From: Mixta tenebrionis
GTDB taxonomy: Bacteria > Pseudomonadota > Gammaproteobacteria > Enterobacterales > Enterobacteriaceae
Length of the DNA stretch: 64,000 nucleotides
Direction of reading: 5' to 3'
Assembly (NCBI RefSeq): GCF_006517625.1
Contig: NZ_VHQI01000012.1
Span: forward strand, 1 to 64,000
Both the position numbers and the translations under genes were made by a program. The notes under the pieces are model-generated. The model ran no database searches. It worked only from the letters and a program-made list of their open reading frames with translations, and had not been told where the DNA came from. Shown here in pieces: positions 38,249-48,106 of this stretch. How positions within the stretch are numbered: position 1 is the first letter of the stretch; every line of letters starts with the position of its first letter.

Positions 38249-39481
38249 TTAGCCGAGGTTCACCAGCGTCTGCAACAGTTCAGACTGGGTTTTGATCGTC
38301 TGAGAGTTAGACTGGTAGTTACGCTGGTAGACGATCATATTTACCATTTCCTGGCTCAGATCGACGTTAGACGCCTCTACCTTACCGCCATACAGGTTGC
38401 CCAGGTTGCCGGTGCCGGCCACGCCGATTGCCGGCTGACCGGAATCTGGCGTTTCCGTCCAGCAGTTGTTGCCGCTGGAAGCCAGGCCGCCGGCGTTAGT
38501 AAAGTTCGCCAGCACCACCTGGCCCAGCAGCTGCTGTTCGCCGTTGCTGTAGGCGGCCACAATCTGTCCGTTATCGCCCAGCGTATAGCCGTTCAGCGAT
38601 CCCGGCGGATAGCCGTTGGTGCTGGGGTTGTCCATCGCGGTAGCCAGCGCCTGCTGGGTCATGCCCGCCATATCCAGCTCAAAATTCAATGCTTCCGCGC
38701 CGTTATAGGCGGAGCTGACCACGCCAATCTTGCCCGGATTCTGGTCATCAGTTACCAGCTGACCGGAGCTGTTAAACTTCAGGGTGGTTTCCTGATACTG
38801 CGTCTTGCCTGCAGCATCGACGACCGGCGCGGTGGCGTCGTTGGTATAGACTTTCCACTCGTTGGGGCCGGTTTTCACAAAGTAAGCGTTAACGGTATGG
38901 CGATTGCCGAGGCTGTCGTAGGCGGTCACCTGCGTTACCGAGTTGTAGCTTTCGCTCTTGGTCGGATCGAAGGCGATGCTGGGATCGATCGCTTCCGCCT
39001 CAGAATTCAGGTTGCCTTTTAACGTACCGCCGTCAGAGGCGCGGGCCGGCATCTGGCCGGTTGGAATCTGAATCGGGCCTACCGCGGCGCCGGGCTGAAT
39101 GGCGGGCGGCGTGCCGGTCGCCTGATAACCGGTGAGCTGTAGCCCCATATCGTTGACGATATAGCCGTTTGCGTCTTTCTTAAACTGGCCGTTGCGGCTG
39201 TAGTAAACCTGACCGCCTTCACCAACCAGACGGAAGAAGCCGTTGCCCTGGATGCCCATATCCAGGCTGCTGCTGCCCTGGCTCAGCACGCCGTCGCTGA
39301 AGTTCTGTTTAACCCCGGCAACCTGCACGCCCATACCGATCTGGGAGCCGGCGAAAACGTCGGCAAAAGAGATGGAGCCGGATTTAAACCCAACGGTTTG
39401 GGAGTTGGCGATGTTGTTGCCGACAACGTCCAGCGCCTTTGACGCTGCGTTAAGTCCACTAAGACCTTGTGAAAAACTCAT
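38249..39481 (-). CDS. flgE: Flagellar hook protein FlgE
   Basis: FlgE polymerises into the hook. It has 410 residues (E. coli 402), with N-terminal ALDVVGNNIANSQTVGFKSG and C-terminal NVDLSQEMVNMIVYQRNYQSNSQTI. It follows flgD, which caps the hook during assembly. Confidence 0.97.
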   Translation of the reverse strand: MSFSQGLSGLNAASKALDVVGNNIANSQTVGFKSGSISFADVFAGSQIGMGVQVAGVKQNFSDGVLSQGSSSLDMGIQGNGFFRLVGEGGQVYYSRNGQFKKDANGYIVNDMGLQLTGYQATGTPPAIQPGAAVGPIQIPTGQMPARASDGGTLKGNLNSEAEAIDPSIAFDPTKSESYNSVTQVTAYDSLGNRHTVNAYFVKTGPNEWKVYTNDATAPVVDAAGKTQYQETTLKFNSSGQLVTDDQNPGKIGVVSSAYNGAEALNFELDMAGMTQQALATAMDNPSTNGYPPGSLNGYTLGDNGQIVAAYSNGEQQLLGQVVLANFTNAGGLASSGNNCWTETPDSGQPAIGVAGTGNLGNLYGGKVEASNVDLSQEMVNMIVYQRNYQSNSQTIKTQSELLQTLVNLG

Positions 39482-39524
39482 TCGTAACCTTCCTGGCCGC
39501 TAACAATCAATGCTGAAACAGTTA

Positions 39525-40196
39525 TTACTCAACTAGATAGATATTGCCCAAGCTTGCGGTGCCGTTAACACCGAGCTGCAGAACGGCCTGTCCCTGAATC
39601 AGGGCAACGCCTTCAACTTTGGCACTTTTAAGCGAAACAATGACCGGGGAACCCTGAGCGTTCGTCGCGCTGTAGGTAACTTTATAACTCTCTTCGTTAT
39701 CGAAGCCCGGCTTCGCCGGCTGGAAGCCGGTCAAATCTTTAAGGGTGTATTGATGTACGCCCGCCTCGACATCTTTTAACTCGGCGGTGTAGCTTTCACC
39801 GGCGCTATTGGTCAGCACCACCTTGACGCTGTCGGCGTCGTTGCCGAGCGCAAAGGCGAACTTGCCATCTTCAGACGTAACGTTGGTATCCCCTTCGATC
39901 AGAACGGTACGCCCAATCCACTGGGTAGTATTCAGCTGCTGCATATCCATCACCAGCTGGCCCACGCCGTTCATGGTGGTGTTCAGCTGCTGAACGCCCG
40001 CGGCAGTATTAAACTGCGCCAGCAGCGAGGTCAGCTGCGTGTTATCCATCGGGTTGGTGGGATCCTGGTTCTGCATCTGCGCCACGAGAAGATTCATAAA
40101 GTTATTGGTGATATCTTCAATCGAGGAGCCGTTGGAACTGGTAGCGCTGGCGCTGCTGGTAGCAGCATAGTTACTGGTAACTGGCGAAACGGCCAT
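39525..40196 (-). CDS. flgD: Hook cap protein FlgD
   Basis: FlgD is the scaffold cap for hook assembly. The 223-residue product carries the conserved N-terminal FMNLLVAQMQNQDPTNPMDNTQLTSLLAQF and C-terminal beta domains. An unstructured Ser/Thr-rich start is typical of its export signal. Confidence 0.96.
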   Translation of the reverse strand: MAVSPVTSNYAATSSASATSSNGSSIEDITNNFMNLLVAQMQNQDPTNPMDNTQLTSLLAQFNTAAGVQQLNTTMNGVGQLVMDMQQLNTTQWIGRTVLIEGDTNVTSEDGKFAFALGNDADSVKVVLTNSAGESYTAELKDVEAGVHQYTLKDLTGFQPAKPGFDNEESYKVTYSATNAQGSPVIVSLKSAKVEGVALIQGQAVLQLGVNGTASLGNIYLVE

Positions 40197-40207
40197 GGCA
40201 ACTCTCC

Positions 40208-40612
40208 TTATTGACCAAGCGTCAGCGTTTTCATCATCATCGCCTTGGCGGTGTTCAACACCTCCACGTTGGCCTGATAGCTGCGTGAGGCGGAAATGGT
40301 GTTGACCATCTCATCCACCACGTTGACGTTCGGCATACGTATATAGCCTTTGGCATCCGCCAGAGGGTTGCCTGGTTCATAGACCAGACGATCCGGCGCG
40401 TTGCTTTCCACCACGTCGCTGACCCGCACGCCGCCAATTTCCTGGCCCGGCGCGCGATTAACCTGGAAAACTACCTGACGCGCGCGGTAGGGCGCGCTAT
40501 CCGGCCCGGCAACGCTGTCAGCATTCGCCATATTACTGGCGCTGACGTTCAGCCTTTTGGACTGCGCCGTCATCGCCGATCCGGATATTTCAAAAATGCT
40601 GAATAAAGACAT
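40208..40612 (-). CDS. flgC: Proximal rod protein FlgC
   Basis: FlgC is a proximal rod subunit. The 134 residues match the family in length and show [15 protein letters not shown] at the N-terminus and [23 protein letters not shown] at the C-terminus. It is 5 bp after flgB. Confidence 0.97.
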   Translation of the reverse strand: MSLFSIFEISGSAMTAQSKRLNVSASNMANADSVAGPDSAPYRARQVVFQVNRAPGQEIGGVRVSDVVESNAPDRLVYEPGNPLADAKGYIRMPNVNVVDEMVNTISASRSYQANVEVLNTAKAMMMKTLTLGQ

Positions 40613-40617
40613 GACAA

Positions 40618-41031
40618 TTAGCCCTGACCAATAACGCTCATCATCCCTTTAATCTGGGAACCGAGTATGGTTAAACTGGTTTGATATTTAATGTTATTGT
40701 CAGCGAAATTAACCCGCTCACGATCCATATCAACGGTATTGCCGTCAGCGCTTGGCTGATCGGGAATCCGGTATAATAATTCGGTCTGGTTAAACACCGT
40801 CGCCGTCGCCGGAATATGGCGGGAGGCGGTCAGGCTCAGCGACAACGGCTCAGTACGCTGGCGTTGCTGAGACACAGCCTGTTTAAGCTGTTGAGAAAAA
40901 TCGATATCCCTGGCTAAATAACCCGGCGTATCGGCATTGGCGATATTCGAGGCTAAAATATCCTGCCGGCGGGTGAGTAAACTCAACGCTTCCTGCTGAA
41001 AAAATAGTGCCTTATCGAGTTTATCAATCAT
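40618..41031 (-). CDS. flgB: Proximal rod protein FlgB
   Basis: FlgB is the first rod subunit. The 137-residue product has the [22 protein letters not shown] motif and a C-terminal helix ([21 protein letters not shown]). It heads the flgB-flgJ operon, divergent from flgA across a 256-bp control region with a FlhD4C2-like box. Confidence 0.96.
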   Translation of the reverse strand: MIDKLDKALFFQQEALSLLTRRQDILASNIANADTPGYLARDIDFSQQLKQAVSQQRQRTEPLSLSLTASRHIPATATVFNQTELLYRIPDQPSADGNTVDMDRERVNFADNNIKYQTSLTILGSQIKGMMSVIGQG

Positions 41032-41156
41032 GACAAGACTGGCCTTATTACACGGAGATTAACGCAGAGGACTATAAAGGGGATCGTAAATAATCTATAC
41101 CGTGAAAATCAGACAAATATTATAGCTTTTAAACGATTAATTAAGAAAAAGAGCGC

Positions 41157-41199
41157 TATGCGCTTAAATAGCGACATTAGCGTGAGCATTTAAGCCATT
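41157..41199. promoter_or_regulatory. Probable FlhD4C2 box between flgA and flgB
   Basis: The left half-site (41157-41173) ends in AAATAGCG. The right half-site (41184-41199), read on the other strand, is AATGGCTTAAATGCTC. They face each other across 10 bases. The known consensus is an inverted pair like AATGGCnnAAATAGCG with 10-11 bases between. Position in the divergent flgA-flgB promoter region fits a class II activator site. Confidence 0.65.
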
Positions 41200-41287
41200 T
41201 ATTTATGTCAGGTTAGCGCTACACTACGGACGACTCAGGCGAATAAATCATCTTATTCTCAATTATACTCACCGGGCCGGAATTAGC

Positions 41288-41977
41288 ATGAAAACCAGAT
41301 GTTATTACTGGCGAAAAACATTATTACTTTTATTTTTCATTTCTTTTACTTTATCGGCCCAGAATAAGAACGACGCGCTGACGGTAAAAATTAACCGGCT
41401 GTTAAACCTCAGCGGTAATGGCAGCCAGCAGCATATTACCCGGCACGCGGTGCTGTTAACCGCGCCGGAAAAGCTGGCGGCGCTGTGTGACGATCCGCAA
41501 CTTTCCCTGAGCGGCGGCCAGCGTCTGACGGGCAACAGAACGGTTGTGGCGCAGTGCGGCGAGAAAAAGACCTTTATTCAGGTACGGATTGAGGCGGAAG
41601 GCGGATGGTGGGTCGCCGCGCGCGACCTGAAAGCAGGCAGCGTACTGAGCCAGCAGGATCTGGTCAGGCGCAGCGGTTCGCTGGCCAGCCTGCCGGCAGG
41701 CGTGCTGACGCAGCCGGAGCCGCTTAACGGCGCGGTGCTGACGCGCGCGTTACGCGCCGGACAGCCGCTAACCGAAAGCCAGCTGCGCAAAAGCTGGCGC
41801 GTTAAGCGCGGCGATGAGGTAGACGTTATCGCCTATGGCGCCGGGTTCCAGATCGTCGCCAAAGGCAAAGCGCTGGATAATGCGGCGGTCAACGGCGCGG
41901 TACGGATACGGATGAAATCGGGTCAGCTGGTAAACGGCAGCGTCAGTCAGGATGGCAGCGTGCGGATAAATTTATAG
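41288..41977 (+). CDS. flgA: P-ring assembly chaperone FlgA
   Basis: FlgA is a periplasmic chaperone for FlgI assembly. The 229-residue product has a signal peptide (hydrophobic run about 12-24) and a C-terminal SAF domain (WWVAARDLKAGSVLSQQDL, RVKRGDEVDVIA). It is slightly longer than the E. coli protein (219). Confidence 0.95.
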   Translation: MKTRCYYWRKTLLLLFFISFTLSAQNKNDALTVKINRLLNLSGNGSQQHITRHAVLLTAPEKLAALCDDPQLSLSGGQRLTGNRTVVAQCGEKKTFIQVRIEAEGGWWVAARDLKAGSVLSQQDLVRRSGSLASLPAGVLTQPEPLNGAVLTRALRAGQPLTESQLRKSWRVKRGDEVDVIAYGAGFQIVAKGKALDNAAVNGAVRIRMKSGQLVNGSVSQDGSVRINL

Positions 41978-41984
41978 TAATATC

Positions 41985-42011
41985 TTTAGTTACCCGGAAA
42001 AATACCGATAT
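41985..42011 (+). promoter_or_regulatory. FliA (sigma-28) promoter of flgMN
   Basis: TTTAGTTA, 11 bases, ACCGATAT lies 48-74 bp before flgM. The -10 shares seven of eight bases with those of fliC and flgK, and the -35 has the same TTTAG. Enterobacteria commonly drive flgM from its own class III promoter in addition to flgA. Confidence 0.7.
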
Positions 42012-42058
42012 TGATAATAACGCAAGATATTAATCACACAGGTTTCGGAGTAGACATT

Positions 42059-42352
42059 ATGAGTATTAACCATCCGCTGAAAACGCAACCTGTTACGCCA
42101 GCCCAGCTTCATCAGGAAGTAAAACTGACCCAACGGCCTCTGGCGGACAACGTATCCAAAACCAGCCGCTCGCCGCAGCAAAACAGCGAGGTGAAGCTCA
42201 GCGCGCTGACGCAGCATATTAAAGATGACACCTCGCAGGACATTAATATGGAGCGCGTACAGCAGATTAAACAGGCGATTCGTAACGGCGAGCTGCAAAT
42301 GGACAGCGATAAAATCGCCAATGCGCTGCTGCAACATATCCTTAGCGAGTAA
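42059..42352 (+). CDS. flgM: Anti-sigma-28 factor FlgM
   Basis: FlgM holds FliA inactive until it is exported through the finished hook. From ATG 42059 it is 97 residues, exactly the E. coli length. The C-terminal sigma-binding helices (MERVQQIKQAIRNGELQMDSDKIANALL) are conserved. It lies 16 bp before flgN. Confidence 0.95.
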   Translation: MSINHPLKTQPVTPAQLHQEVKLTQRPLADNVSKTSRSPQQNSEVKLSALTQHIKDDTSQDINMERVQQIKQAIRNGELQMDSDKIANALLQHILSE

Positions 42353-42368
42353 TTACACCGAAACAAAC

Positions 42369-42815
42369 ATGGAAAATCTGGCAACGACCTTAGAAAAATT
42401 GCAGGAAGCGCTGCACGAGCTGGAGACGGTACTGGCGGAAGAAATTAAGCAGCTGAGCGGCGCGCGCGTCGATCCCGTTGCGCTCCAGCATCTTTCCGAT
42501 GCGAAAAGCCGTCTGCTGTCGACGGTGGCCTTTTACGACGAACAGCGCAAGCAGCAGGAAGATCGACTGCAGCTGTTTGCGCCCTACACCGCTCAGGCAA
42601 CGCTGGCGGCACGCTGGGCGCAAATGATGCCGGTGATTAAAAAATCCAGCGAAATGAATTATCAAACCAGCCAGCTGCTGGAAATGCATATGCAGAAAGC
42701 GCAGCAGTTTGCGCGCGCGATGGAAAAAACGGCGGTAGCGGCGCCGAAGCTCTATAACGCGGGCGGGCAGTCGGAAAATAAAGGCACGTCGCGTTCTTAC
42801 AACATTATTATATAA
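42369..42815 (+). CDS. flgN: FlgK-FlgL export chaperone FlgN
   Basis: FlgN escorts FlgK and FlgL to the export gate. The 148-residue helical protein starts at ATG 42369 (MENLATTLEKLQ); the reading frame is open further upstream, but that part overlaps flgM. It is the last flagellar gene, followed by a strong terminator. Confidence 0.93.
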   Translation: MENLATTLEKLQEALHELETVLAEEIKQLSGARVDPVALQHLSDAKSRLLSTVAFYDEQRKQQEDRLQLFAPYTAQATLAARWAQMMPVIKKSSEMNYQTSQLLEMHMQKAQQFARAMEKTAVAAPKLYNAGGQSENKGTSRSYNIII

Positions 42816-42846
42816 AAGTAGCGATCCTCTCTTGTGTGATTTGCCG

Positions 42847-42875
42847 GCTTTTCCTCGCGGAAAAGCTTTTTTTTT
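42847..42875 (+). terminator. Intrinsic terminator after flgN
   Basis: An 8-bp perfect stem (GCTTTTCC / GGAAAAGC) with a TCGC loop is followed by nine T. It closes the flgAMN unit and marks the right end of the flagellar locus. Confidence 0.95.
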
Positions 42876-42947
42876 GCCGCGCGCTGCCCGTCCCTCATCC
42901 TCCCCTGTCAGGCGCGGCGACAATTATTTACGCTGACTTTTCCTAAA

Positions 42948-42960
42948 TTGGTCCTACCAA
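42948..42960. promoter_or_regulatory. Probable LldR operator 1
   Basis: TTGGTCCTACCAA is a perfect 5-bp inverted repeat with a 3-base centre. Regulators of the FadR-type GntR subfamily (LldR, PdhR) use TTGGTnnnACCAA-like sites. It lies about 190 bp before lldP. Confidence 0.65.
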
Positions 42961-43065
42961 AAACACTGCTTTGTGATGTCTCTTCCAGCCTGAATTGAAG
43001 GCGTTACCTAAATATTGCAATTACTCCGCTCCGGGCAAACAATTATTTAACATTTTAGCGCCTTT

Positions 43066-43076
43066 TGGTCAGACCA
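43066..43076. promoter_or_regulatory. Probable LldR operator 2
   Basis: TGGTCAGACCA is the second copy of the TGGTnnnACCA type, about 117 bp after operator 1 and 70 bp before lldP. E. coli lldP also has two LldR operators flanking the promoter, thought to act by looping. Confidence 0.6.
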
Positions 43077-43145
43077 GATTATGGCAGACCAGGACGTTTT
43101 TTACGCCGCGCCGCTGGCAGGCCAACGCTCAGGAGAAGTAGGTTT

Positions 43146-44798
43146 ATGCAAAACTGGCAGCAATGGTACGATCCGCTGAATAATATCTGGCTGTCGAGCC
43201 TGATTGCGGCGCTTCCGATTATCTTCTTCTTTTTCGCCCTGACGCGGCTACGGATGAAAGGCTGGCTGGCTGGCACCATTACGGTGCTGATCGCCCTTGC
43301 CGTGGCGCTGCTGTTTTACCGCATGCCGTTTGATAAGGCGCTCGCCTCCGCCGTTTACGGCTTCTTTTACGGGCTTTGGCCGATCGCCTGGATTATCGTT
43401 GCCGCGGTATTCGTCTATAAAATCACCGTAAAAACCGGCCAGTTCGATATTATCCGCAACTCCATCCTTTCCATTACCGAAGATCAGCGCCTGCAAATGC
43501 TGATCGTCGGCTTCGCCTTCGGATCCTTTCTGGAAGGCGCCGCCGGCTTCGGCGCGCCGGTGGCGATTACCGCCGCGCTGCTGGTCGGGCTGGGCTTTAA
43601 GCCGGTTTACGCCGCCGGGCTGTGTTTGATCGTTAATACCGCGCCGGTCGCTTTTGGCGCGATGGGTATTCCAGTTATCGTCGCCGGTCAGGTCACCGGC
43701 GTCGATGCGATGGCTATCAGCCAGATGGCGGGACGGCAGCTTCCCTTCCTTACCCTGATCGTGCTGTTCTGGGTGATGGCGATTATGGATGGCTGGCGCG
43801 GCGTGAAGGAGACCTGGCCGGCGGTAGTGGTTTCCGGCGGCTCTTTTGCCATTGCGCAATTCCTGACCTCAAACTTTCTCGGCCCGGAGCTGCCGGACGT
43901 GATTTCCGCACTGGTTTCCCTGCTCTGCCTGACGCTGTTTCTGCGCGTCTGGCGGCCGCAACGTATTTTCCGCTTCGACGGCGATCGGCAAAGCGGCGCC
44001 GCAGCGCGGGGCCTGACCCGCTACGGCGCCGCTCAGGTTATTCGCGCCTGGATGCCGTTCCTGTTTTTAACCATCACCGTAACGCTCTGGAGCATACCGC
44101 CGTTTAAGGCGCTGTTTGCTCCCGGCGGCGCATTCTATGACTGGGTGCTGAGCTTTAACGTCCCCTTCCTGCATCAGCAGGTGATCAAGATGCCGCCGGT
44201 GGTCGCCGCCGCCACGCCGTACGCCGCGATCTACAAGCTCGACTGGCTCTCCGCTACCGGCACCGCCATTTTTATCGCCGCGCTGCTGTCGGTTGTCTGG
44301 CTGCGCATGCGCCCTGCCCAGGCGATCGGCGCCTTTGGCGAAACCCTGCGCGAGCTGGCGCTGCCCATCTATTCGATCGGCGCCGTGCTGGCCTTTGCTT
44401 TTATCTCCAACTATTCCGGCCTTTCCGCCACCCTGGCGCTGGCGCTGGCCCATACCGGCAACGCCTTTACTTTCTTTTCACCGTTCCTCGGCTGGCTGGG
44501 CGTGTTCCTGACCGGTTCCGATACCTCATCCAACGCGCTGTTCGCCGCATTGCAGGCCACTACCGCGCAGCAGATCGGCGTGCCGGAAGTGCTGCTGGTC
44601 GCCGCCAATACTACCGGCGGCGTAACCGGCAAAATGATCTCGCCGCAGTCGATCGCTATCGCCTGCGCCGCGGTGGGGCTGGTGGGCAAAGAGGCCGATC
44701 TGTTCCGCTTTACCGTTAAGCACAGTCTGATCTTTACCTGCATCGTCGGCGTGATGACGTCGCTACAGGCCTGGGTCTTCCCGTGGATGATTCCGTAA
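43146..44798 (+). CDS. lldP: L-lactate permease LldP
   Basis: LldP is the proton-coupled inner-membrane importer of L-lactate (also D-lactate and glycolate). From ATG 43146 it has 550 residues against 551 in E. coli. It is hydrophobic throughout, with the family stretches [22 protein letters not shown] and [24 protein letters not shown]. The open frame starts 27 codons earlier but without family support. It is the first gene of lldPRD, overlapping lldR at TAATG. Confidence 0.96.
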   Translation: MQNWQQWYDPLNNIWLSSLIAALPIIFFFFALTRLRMKGWLAGTITVLIALAVALLFYRMPFDKALASAVYGFFYGLWPIAWIIVAAVFVYKITVKTGQFDIIRNSILSITEDQRLQMLIVGFAFGSFLEGAAGFGAPVAITAALLVGLGFKPVYAAGLCLIVNTAPVAFGAMGIPVIVAGQVTGVDAMAISQMAGRQLPFLTLIVLFWVMAIMDGWRGVKETWPAVVVSGGSFAIAQFLTSNFLGPELPDVISALVSLLCLTLFLRVWRPQRIFRFDGDRQSGAAARGLTRYGAAQVIRAWMPFLFLTITVTLWSIPPFKALFAPGGAFYDWVLSFNVPFLHQQVIKMPPVVAAATPYAAIYKLDWLSATGTAIFIAALLSVVWLRMRPAQAIGAFGETLRELALPIYSIGAVLAFAFISNYSGLSATLALALAHTGNAFTFFSPFLGWLGVFLTGSDTSSNALFAALQATTAQQIGVPEVLLVAANTTGGVTGKMISPQSIAIACAAVGLVGKEADLFRFTVKHSLIFTCIVGVMTSLQAWVFPWMIP

Positions 44799-45559
44799 TG
44801 GGCGAGGAAAGGCGATTGGCGGATATTCTGGCGGAGCGGCTGCGCCACTTAATTACCGAGCAGCGGCTGCGGCCCGGCGAGCGGCTGCCCGCGGAGCGTC
44901 AGCTGGCGCAGCAGCTGACGGTCTCCCGCTCTTCGCTGCGCGAGGCGCTGCAAAAGCTGATTAGCGAAGGGGTGCTGATCAGCCGACGCGGCGGCGGCAA
45001 CTTTATCGCCGAACAGAGCGCCGGCTGGTCGGAGGCCAGCCTGGTGATGCCGCTCAGCACGCTGCTGGCCGACGATCCCGGCTACCGCTACGACGTGCTG
45101 GAAGCGCGCATCGCCATTGAATCCAGCACCGCCTGGCATGCGGCGCGGCGGGCCACCGCTGAGGATAAAGCGCATATCGCGCGCTGCTATCAGGCGACGC
45201 TGCAAATCAGCGATCGCGATGACCCGGATCTCGCCGCTCACGCCGACGTGCGTTTCCATCTGGCGATTGCCGAAGCGGCGCATAACCTGGTGCTGCTACA
45301 GGCGATGCGCGGCCTGTTCGATCTGCTGCAGTCGTCGGTGATGCAGAGCCGCCAGCGCATGTATACCGCGCCGGAAATTTTCCGCCAGCTGGCGGTACAG
45401 CATCAGGCGATATGTCAGGCCATCGTCGGGGGCGACGCCGATCGGGCGCGCAGCGCCACCATCCACCATCTTGAATTTGTCGACGCCACCATGCGCAGCC
45501 TGCATGAGGAAGAGGCGCGACGGGCGCGCAGTATGCGCATCCCTGACAGTAATATGTAA
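44798..45559 (+). CDS. lldR: Lactate-responsive regulator LldR
   Basis: LldR is a GntR-family regulator of the lld operon that responds to lactate. The N-terminal winged helix ([38 protein letters not shown]) is followed by an FCD effector domain with metal-ligand-type Asp and His residues ([14 protein letters not shown]). I prefer the ATG at 44798 that overlaps the lldP stop (253 residues); ATG 44783 inside lldP is the alternative. Confidence 0.95.
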   Translation: MGEERRLADILAERLRHLITEQRLRPGERLPAERQLAQQLTVSRSSLREALQKLISEGVLISRRGGGNFIAEQSAGWSEASLVMPLSTLLADDPGYRYDVLEARIAIESSTAWHAARRATAEDKAHIARCYQATLQISDRDDPDLAAHADVRFHLAIAEAAHNLVLLQAMRGLFDLLQSSVMQSRQRMYTAPEIFRQLAVQHQAICQAIVGGDADRARSATIHHLEFVDATMRSLHEEEARRARSMRIPDSNM

Positions 45560-45572
45560 GCGAGGAAAAACC

Positions 45573-46757
45573 GTGATTATCTCATCCGCAAAAGATTACC
45601 GCGCCGCGGCGAAAGCAAAGGTGCCGCCGTTTCTGTTCCACTACGCCGATGGCGGCGCCTATGACGAATATACCCTCAGGCGCAACAGCGAAGACCTGGC
45701 GCAGATCGCGCTGCGTCAGCGTATTTTACGCAATATGTCGGCGCTGAATCTGGAAACCAAACTGTTTAACGAGACGCTGGCGATGCCGGTAGCGCTGGCG
45801 CCGGTGGGGCTGTGCGGCATGTACGCGCGACGCGGCGAGGTGCAGGCGGCCAGCGCCGCCGATAAAAAAGGCATCCCCTTTACCCTCTCTACCGTTTCGC
45901 TCTGCCCGATTGAGGAAGTCGCCCCGGCGATGAAGCGCCCGATGTGGTTCCAGCTCTACGTGCTGCGCGATCGCGGCTTTATGCGCAACGTGCTGGAGCG
46001 GGCGCAGGCGGCGGGCTGCTCGACGCTGGTGTTTACCGTGGATATGCCGGTGCCGGGCGCGCGCTATCGCGATGCGCACTCCGGCATGAGCGGCCCGAAC
46101 GCGGCGATGCGGCGCTATCTGCAGTCGGCGCTCTATCCGCAGTGGGCCTGGGATGTCGGTATTAATGGCCGCCCGCACGATCTCGGCAATATCTCCGCTT
46201 ATCGCGGTGAGCCGACCAAACTGGAAGATTATATCGGCTGGCTGGGCAATAATTTCGATCCCTCTATTTCCTGGCGCGATCTGGAGTGGATTCGCGACTT
46301 CTGGAAAGGCCCGATGGTAATTAAAGGCATTCTCGACCCGGAAGATGCGCGCGATGCGGTGCGCTTCGGCGCGGACGGCATTGTGGTTTCCAACCACGGC
46401 GGACGCCAGCTGGACGGCGTACTCTCTTCAGCACGCGCGCTGCCGGCTATCGCCGACGCGGTAAAAGGCGATCTGGCGATTCTGGCGGACGGCGGCGTGC
46501 GCAGCGGGCTGGACGTGGTGCGGATGATTGCGCTGGGCGCGGATACCGTGCTGCTGGGGCGCGCGTTTCTTTATGCGCTGGCAGCGGCGGGCGAAGCGGG
46601 CGTAACCAACCTGCTGAATCTGTTTGAGAAGGAGATGCGGGTGGCGATGACGCTGACCGGCGCACGGACGATTGCTGAGATTACCCGCGATTCGCTGGTG
46701 CAGGCGGTCTCGCCGATGCGGCCCGATGCGCTGGCTGACGCGGTAGCGAACGGCTGA
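45573..46757 (+). CDS. lldD: L-lactate dehydrogenase (FMN, quinone-linked) LldD
   Basis: LldD oxidises L-lactate to pyruvate at the membrane and feeds electrons to quinone. A GTG start at 45573, with GAGGAA upstream, gives the family start IISSAKDYR and 394 residues. FMN-binding motifs [14 protein letters not shown] and the active-site [10 protein letters not shown] (catalytic His and Arg) are present. Nothing is broken in the operon, so the strain should use L-lactate. Confidence 0.96.
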   Translation: MIISSAKDYRAAAKAKVPPFLFHYADGGAYDEYTLRRNSEDLAQIALRQRILRNMSALNLETKLFNETLAMPVALAPVGLCGMYARRGEVQAASAADKKGIPFTLSTVSLCPIEEVAPAMKRPMWFQLYVLRDRGFMRNVLERAQAAGCSTLVFTVDMPVPGARYRDAHSGMSGPNAAMRRYLQSALYPQWAWDVGINGRPHDLGNISAYRGEPTKLEDYIGWLGNNFDPSISWRDLEWIRDFWKGPMVIKGILDPEDARDAVRFGADGIVVSNHGGRQLDGVLSSARALPAIADAVKGDLAILADGGVRSGLDVVRMIALGADTVLLGRAFLYALAAAGEAGVTNLLNLFEKEMRVAMTLTGARTIAEITRDSLVQAVSPMRPDALADAVANG

Positions 46758-46817
46758 AAACCGCCTGCGCGGCCGGGCGTGCGGCGGCTTCGCTTGATCG
46801 CTTTTGCTGCGGCGGGA

Positions 46818-47558
46818 TTAATATTCGTTGCCGACCACGCGGCCACGATAGCTGTCCCAGTTAAAGGTGACCCACAGGCTCTGGCCCAGGCGCATGCGAT
46901 CCATCACCCGCTCGCCCAGCAGTTTTACCATCTCGGCGTGATTCAGGTTGGTCAGCATACCGGTAGGCCGCTTGGAGGAGGAGCGACGATCGACGATCTG
47001 GTTGATAATCACCTTCTCATAGCGCGATTCGGTCTGCATGCCGATTTCATCAATCACCAGCAGATCGACGGTGCTGAAATCGTGCAGCAGATGCTCCTCC
47101 GTGCGATCGCTGCCGCCGCTGAAGGTGCCTTTAATAATCGACATCAGGTCGGCGACGGTGACGATCAGCACGCTTTTGCCGCTGAGGATCAGGTGATTGC
47201 CGATCGCCGCCGCCAGATGATTTTTCCCGGTGCCGGGGCGCCCGGAAAAGACAAAGCTGGCGATGCTGCGCTCAAAATCATCGGCGTAGCGCCGCGCCTG
47301 TTCCAGCGCCTTGCGCTGGCCTTCGTTCTCTACCCGATAATTATCGAACGAGCAGTTCATATGCAGTTCGCGAATGCCTGAACGTCCAAGGATGCGCTGC
47401 ATTTTCATCGCGCGGTTTTCGCGCGCGATCGCCTCGGAGCGCAGCCTTCCCTGTTCCTGATTCCATGCCAGCAGCTCTTCGCCGCTGCGGAATTTCGGCT
47501 GGATATGAGCGGGCATCAGCCGGTGCAGGCGATTAAATAACTCGGCGGGCGTTTTCAT
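46818..47558 (-). CDS. dnaC: DnaB helicase loader DnaC
   Basis: DnaC loads DnaB helicase at oriC and at restart sites. The 246-residue AAA+ protein has Walker A SGRPGTGKNHLAAA, Walker B LLVIDEIG and the Arg-rich VDRRSSSKRPTGMLTN. It overlaps dnaT by one base, as in E. coli dnaTC. It converges on lldD. Confidence 0.96.
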   Translation of the reverse strand: MKTPAELFNRLHRLMPAHIQPKFRSGEELLAWNQEQGRLRSEAIARENRAMKMQRILGRSGIRELHMNCSFDNYRVENEGQRKALEQARRYADDFERSIASFVFSGRPGTGKNHLAAAIGNHLILSGKSVLIVTVADLMSIIKGTFSGGSDRTEEHLLHDFSTVDLLVIDEIGMQTESRYEKVIINQIVDRRSSSKRPTGMLTNLNHAEMVKLLGERVMDRMRLGQSLWVTFNWDSYRGRVVGNEY

Positions 47559-48106
47559 TATTCACCTCGGAAACCATCGGGAATGGTACGATCGGGTTCG
47601 GGCAGCTGATTCACGTCGCGCGCGGCGCGGCTGCCGCTTACCGCCCGGCTCTGCTGCACGCTACGCGCCAGCTTTTGCTGCCACTGTACGTGATGGAAGG
47701 GGCGTCCGTCAGCCTGCCACCAGGCGATAAAAGAGGCCAGCTCGGCAGGCGTCACCGGCTCGCTCAGCGCGATGCCCCAGATGGCCGCCTGGCGCTGAAA
47801 ATCCGCGTCCGGCCGCCAGCCGGCGTACATCATAAATTTACCCGCCGGTATCTGCGGCGCAGCCGCATAAGCGGGAGATTCATCGTAGAGCTGTTCATCC
47901 AGCGTCACGTCGCTGCGCGGCAGCCGGGCCGCCGCCTCCAGCTCCAGCAGCTGCGCCAGGCGTTCAGGCGAAAGCGCATAGAGCACCGGCGCATTATTAT
48001 CAAAGACCGCGACCGCGCCCGCTTCCGCAGAAGAGAGCGCGGCGACCGGATCCTGACGAAACGCCTCAAGGCCGATAACGGTGGAGGTTAAGATCTTGAC
48101 AGACAT
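47558..48106 (-). CDS. dnaT: Primosomal protein DnaT
   Basis: DnaT works with PriA and PriB to reload DnaB-DnaC at stalled forks. The 182-residue protein has the conserved [16 protein letters not shown] start and the C-terminal single-stranded-DNA binding part ([23 protein letters not shown]). The gene pair with dnaC supports the call. Confidence 0.94.
   Translation of the reverse strand: MSVKILTSTVIGLEAFRQDPVAALSSAEAGAVAVFDNNAPVLYALSPERLAQLLELEAAARLPRSDVTLDEQLYDESPAYAAAPQIPAGKFMMYAGWRPDADFQRQAAIWGIALSEPVTPAELASFIAWWQADGRPFHHVQWQQKLARSVQQSRAVSGSRAARDVNQLPEPDRTIPDGFRGE

Noticed and set aside
299-42815. A lateral (flag-2 type) flagellar system
   Set aside because: The locus has fliA, flhDC, flgM, a full che set and proton-type MotAB of the primary system, and lacks the lafK-type regulator and laf gene order.
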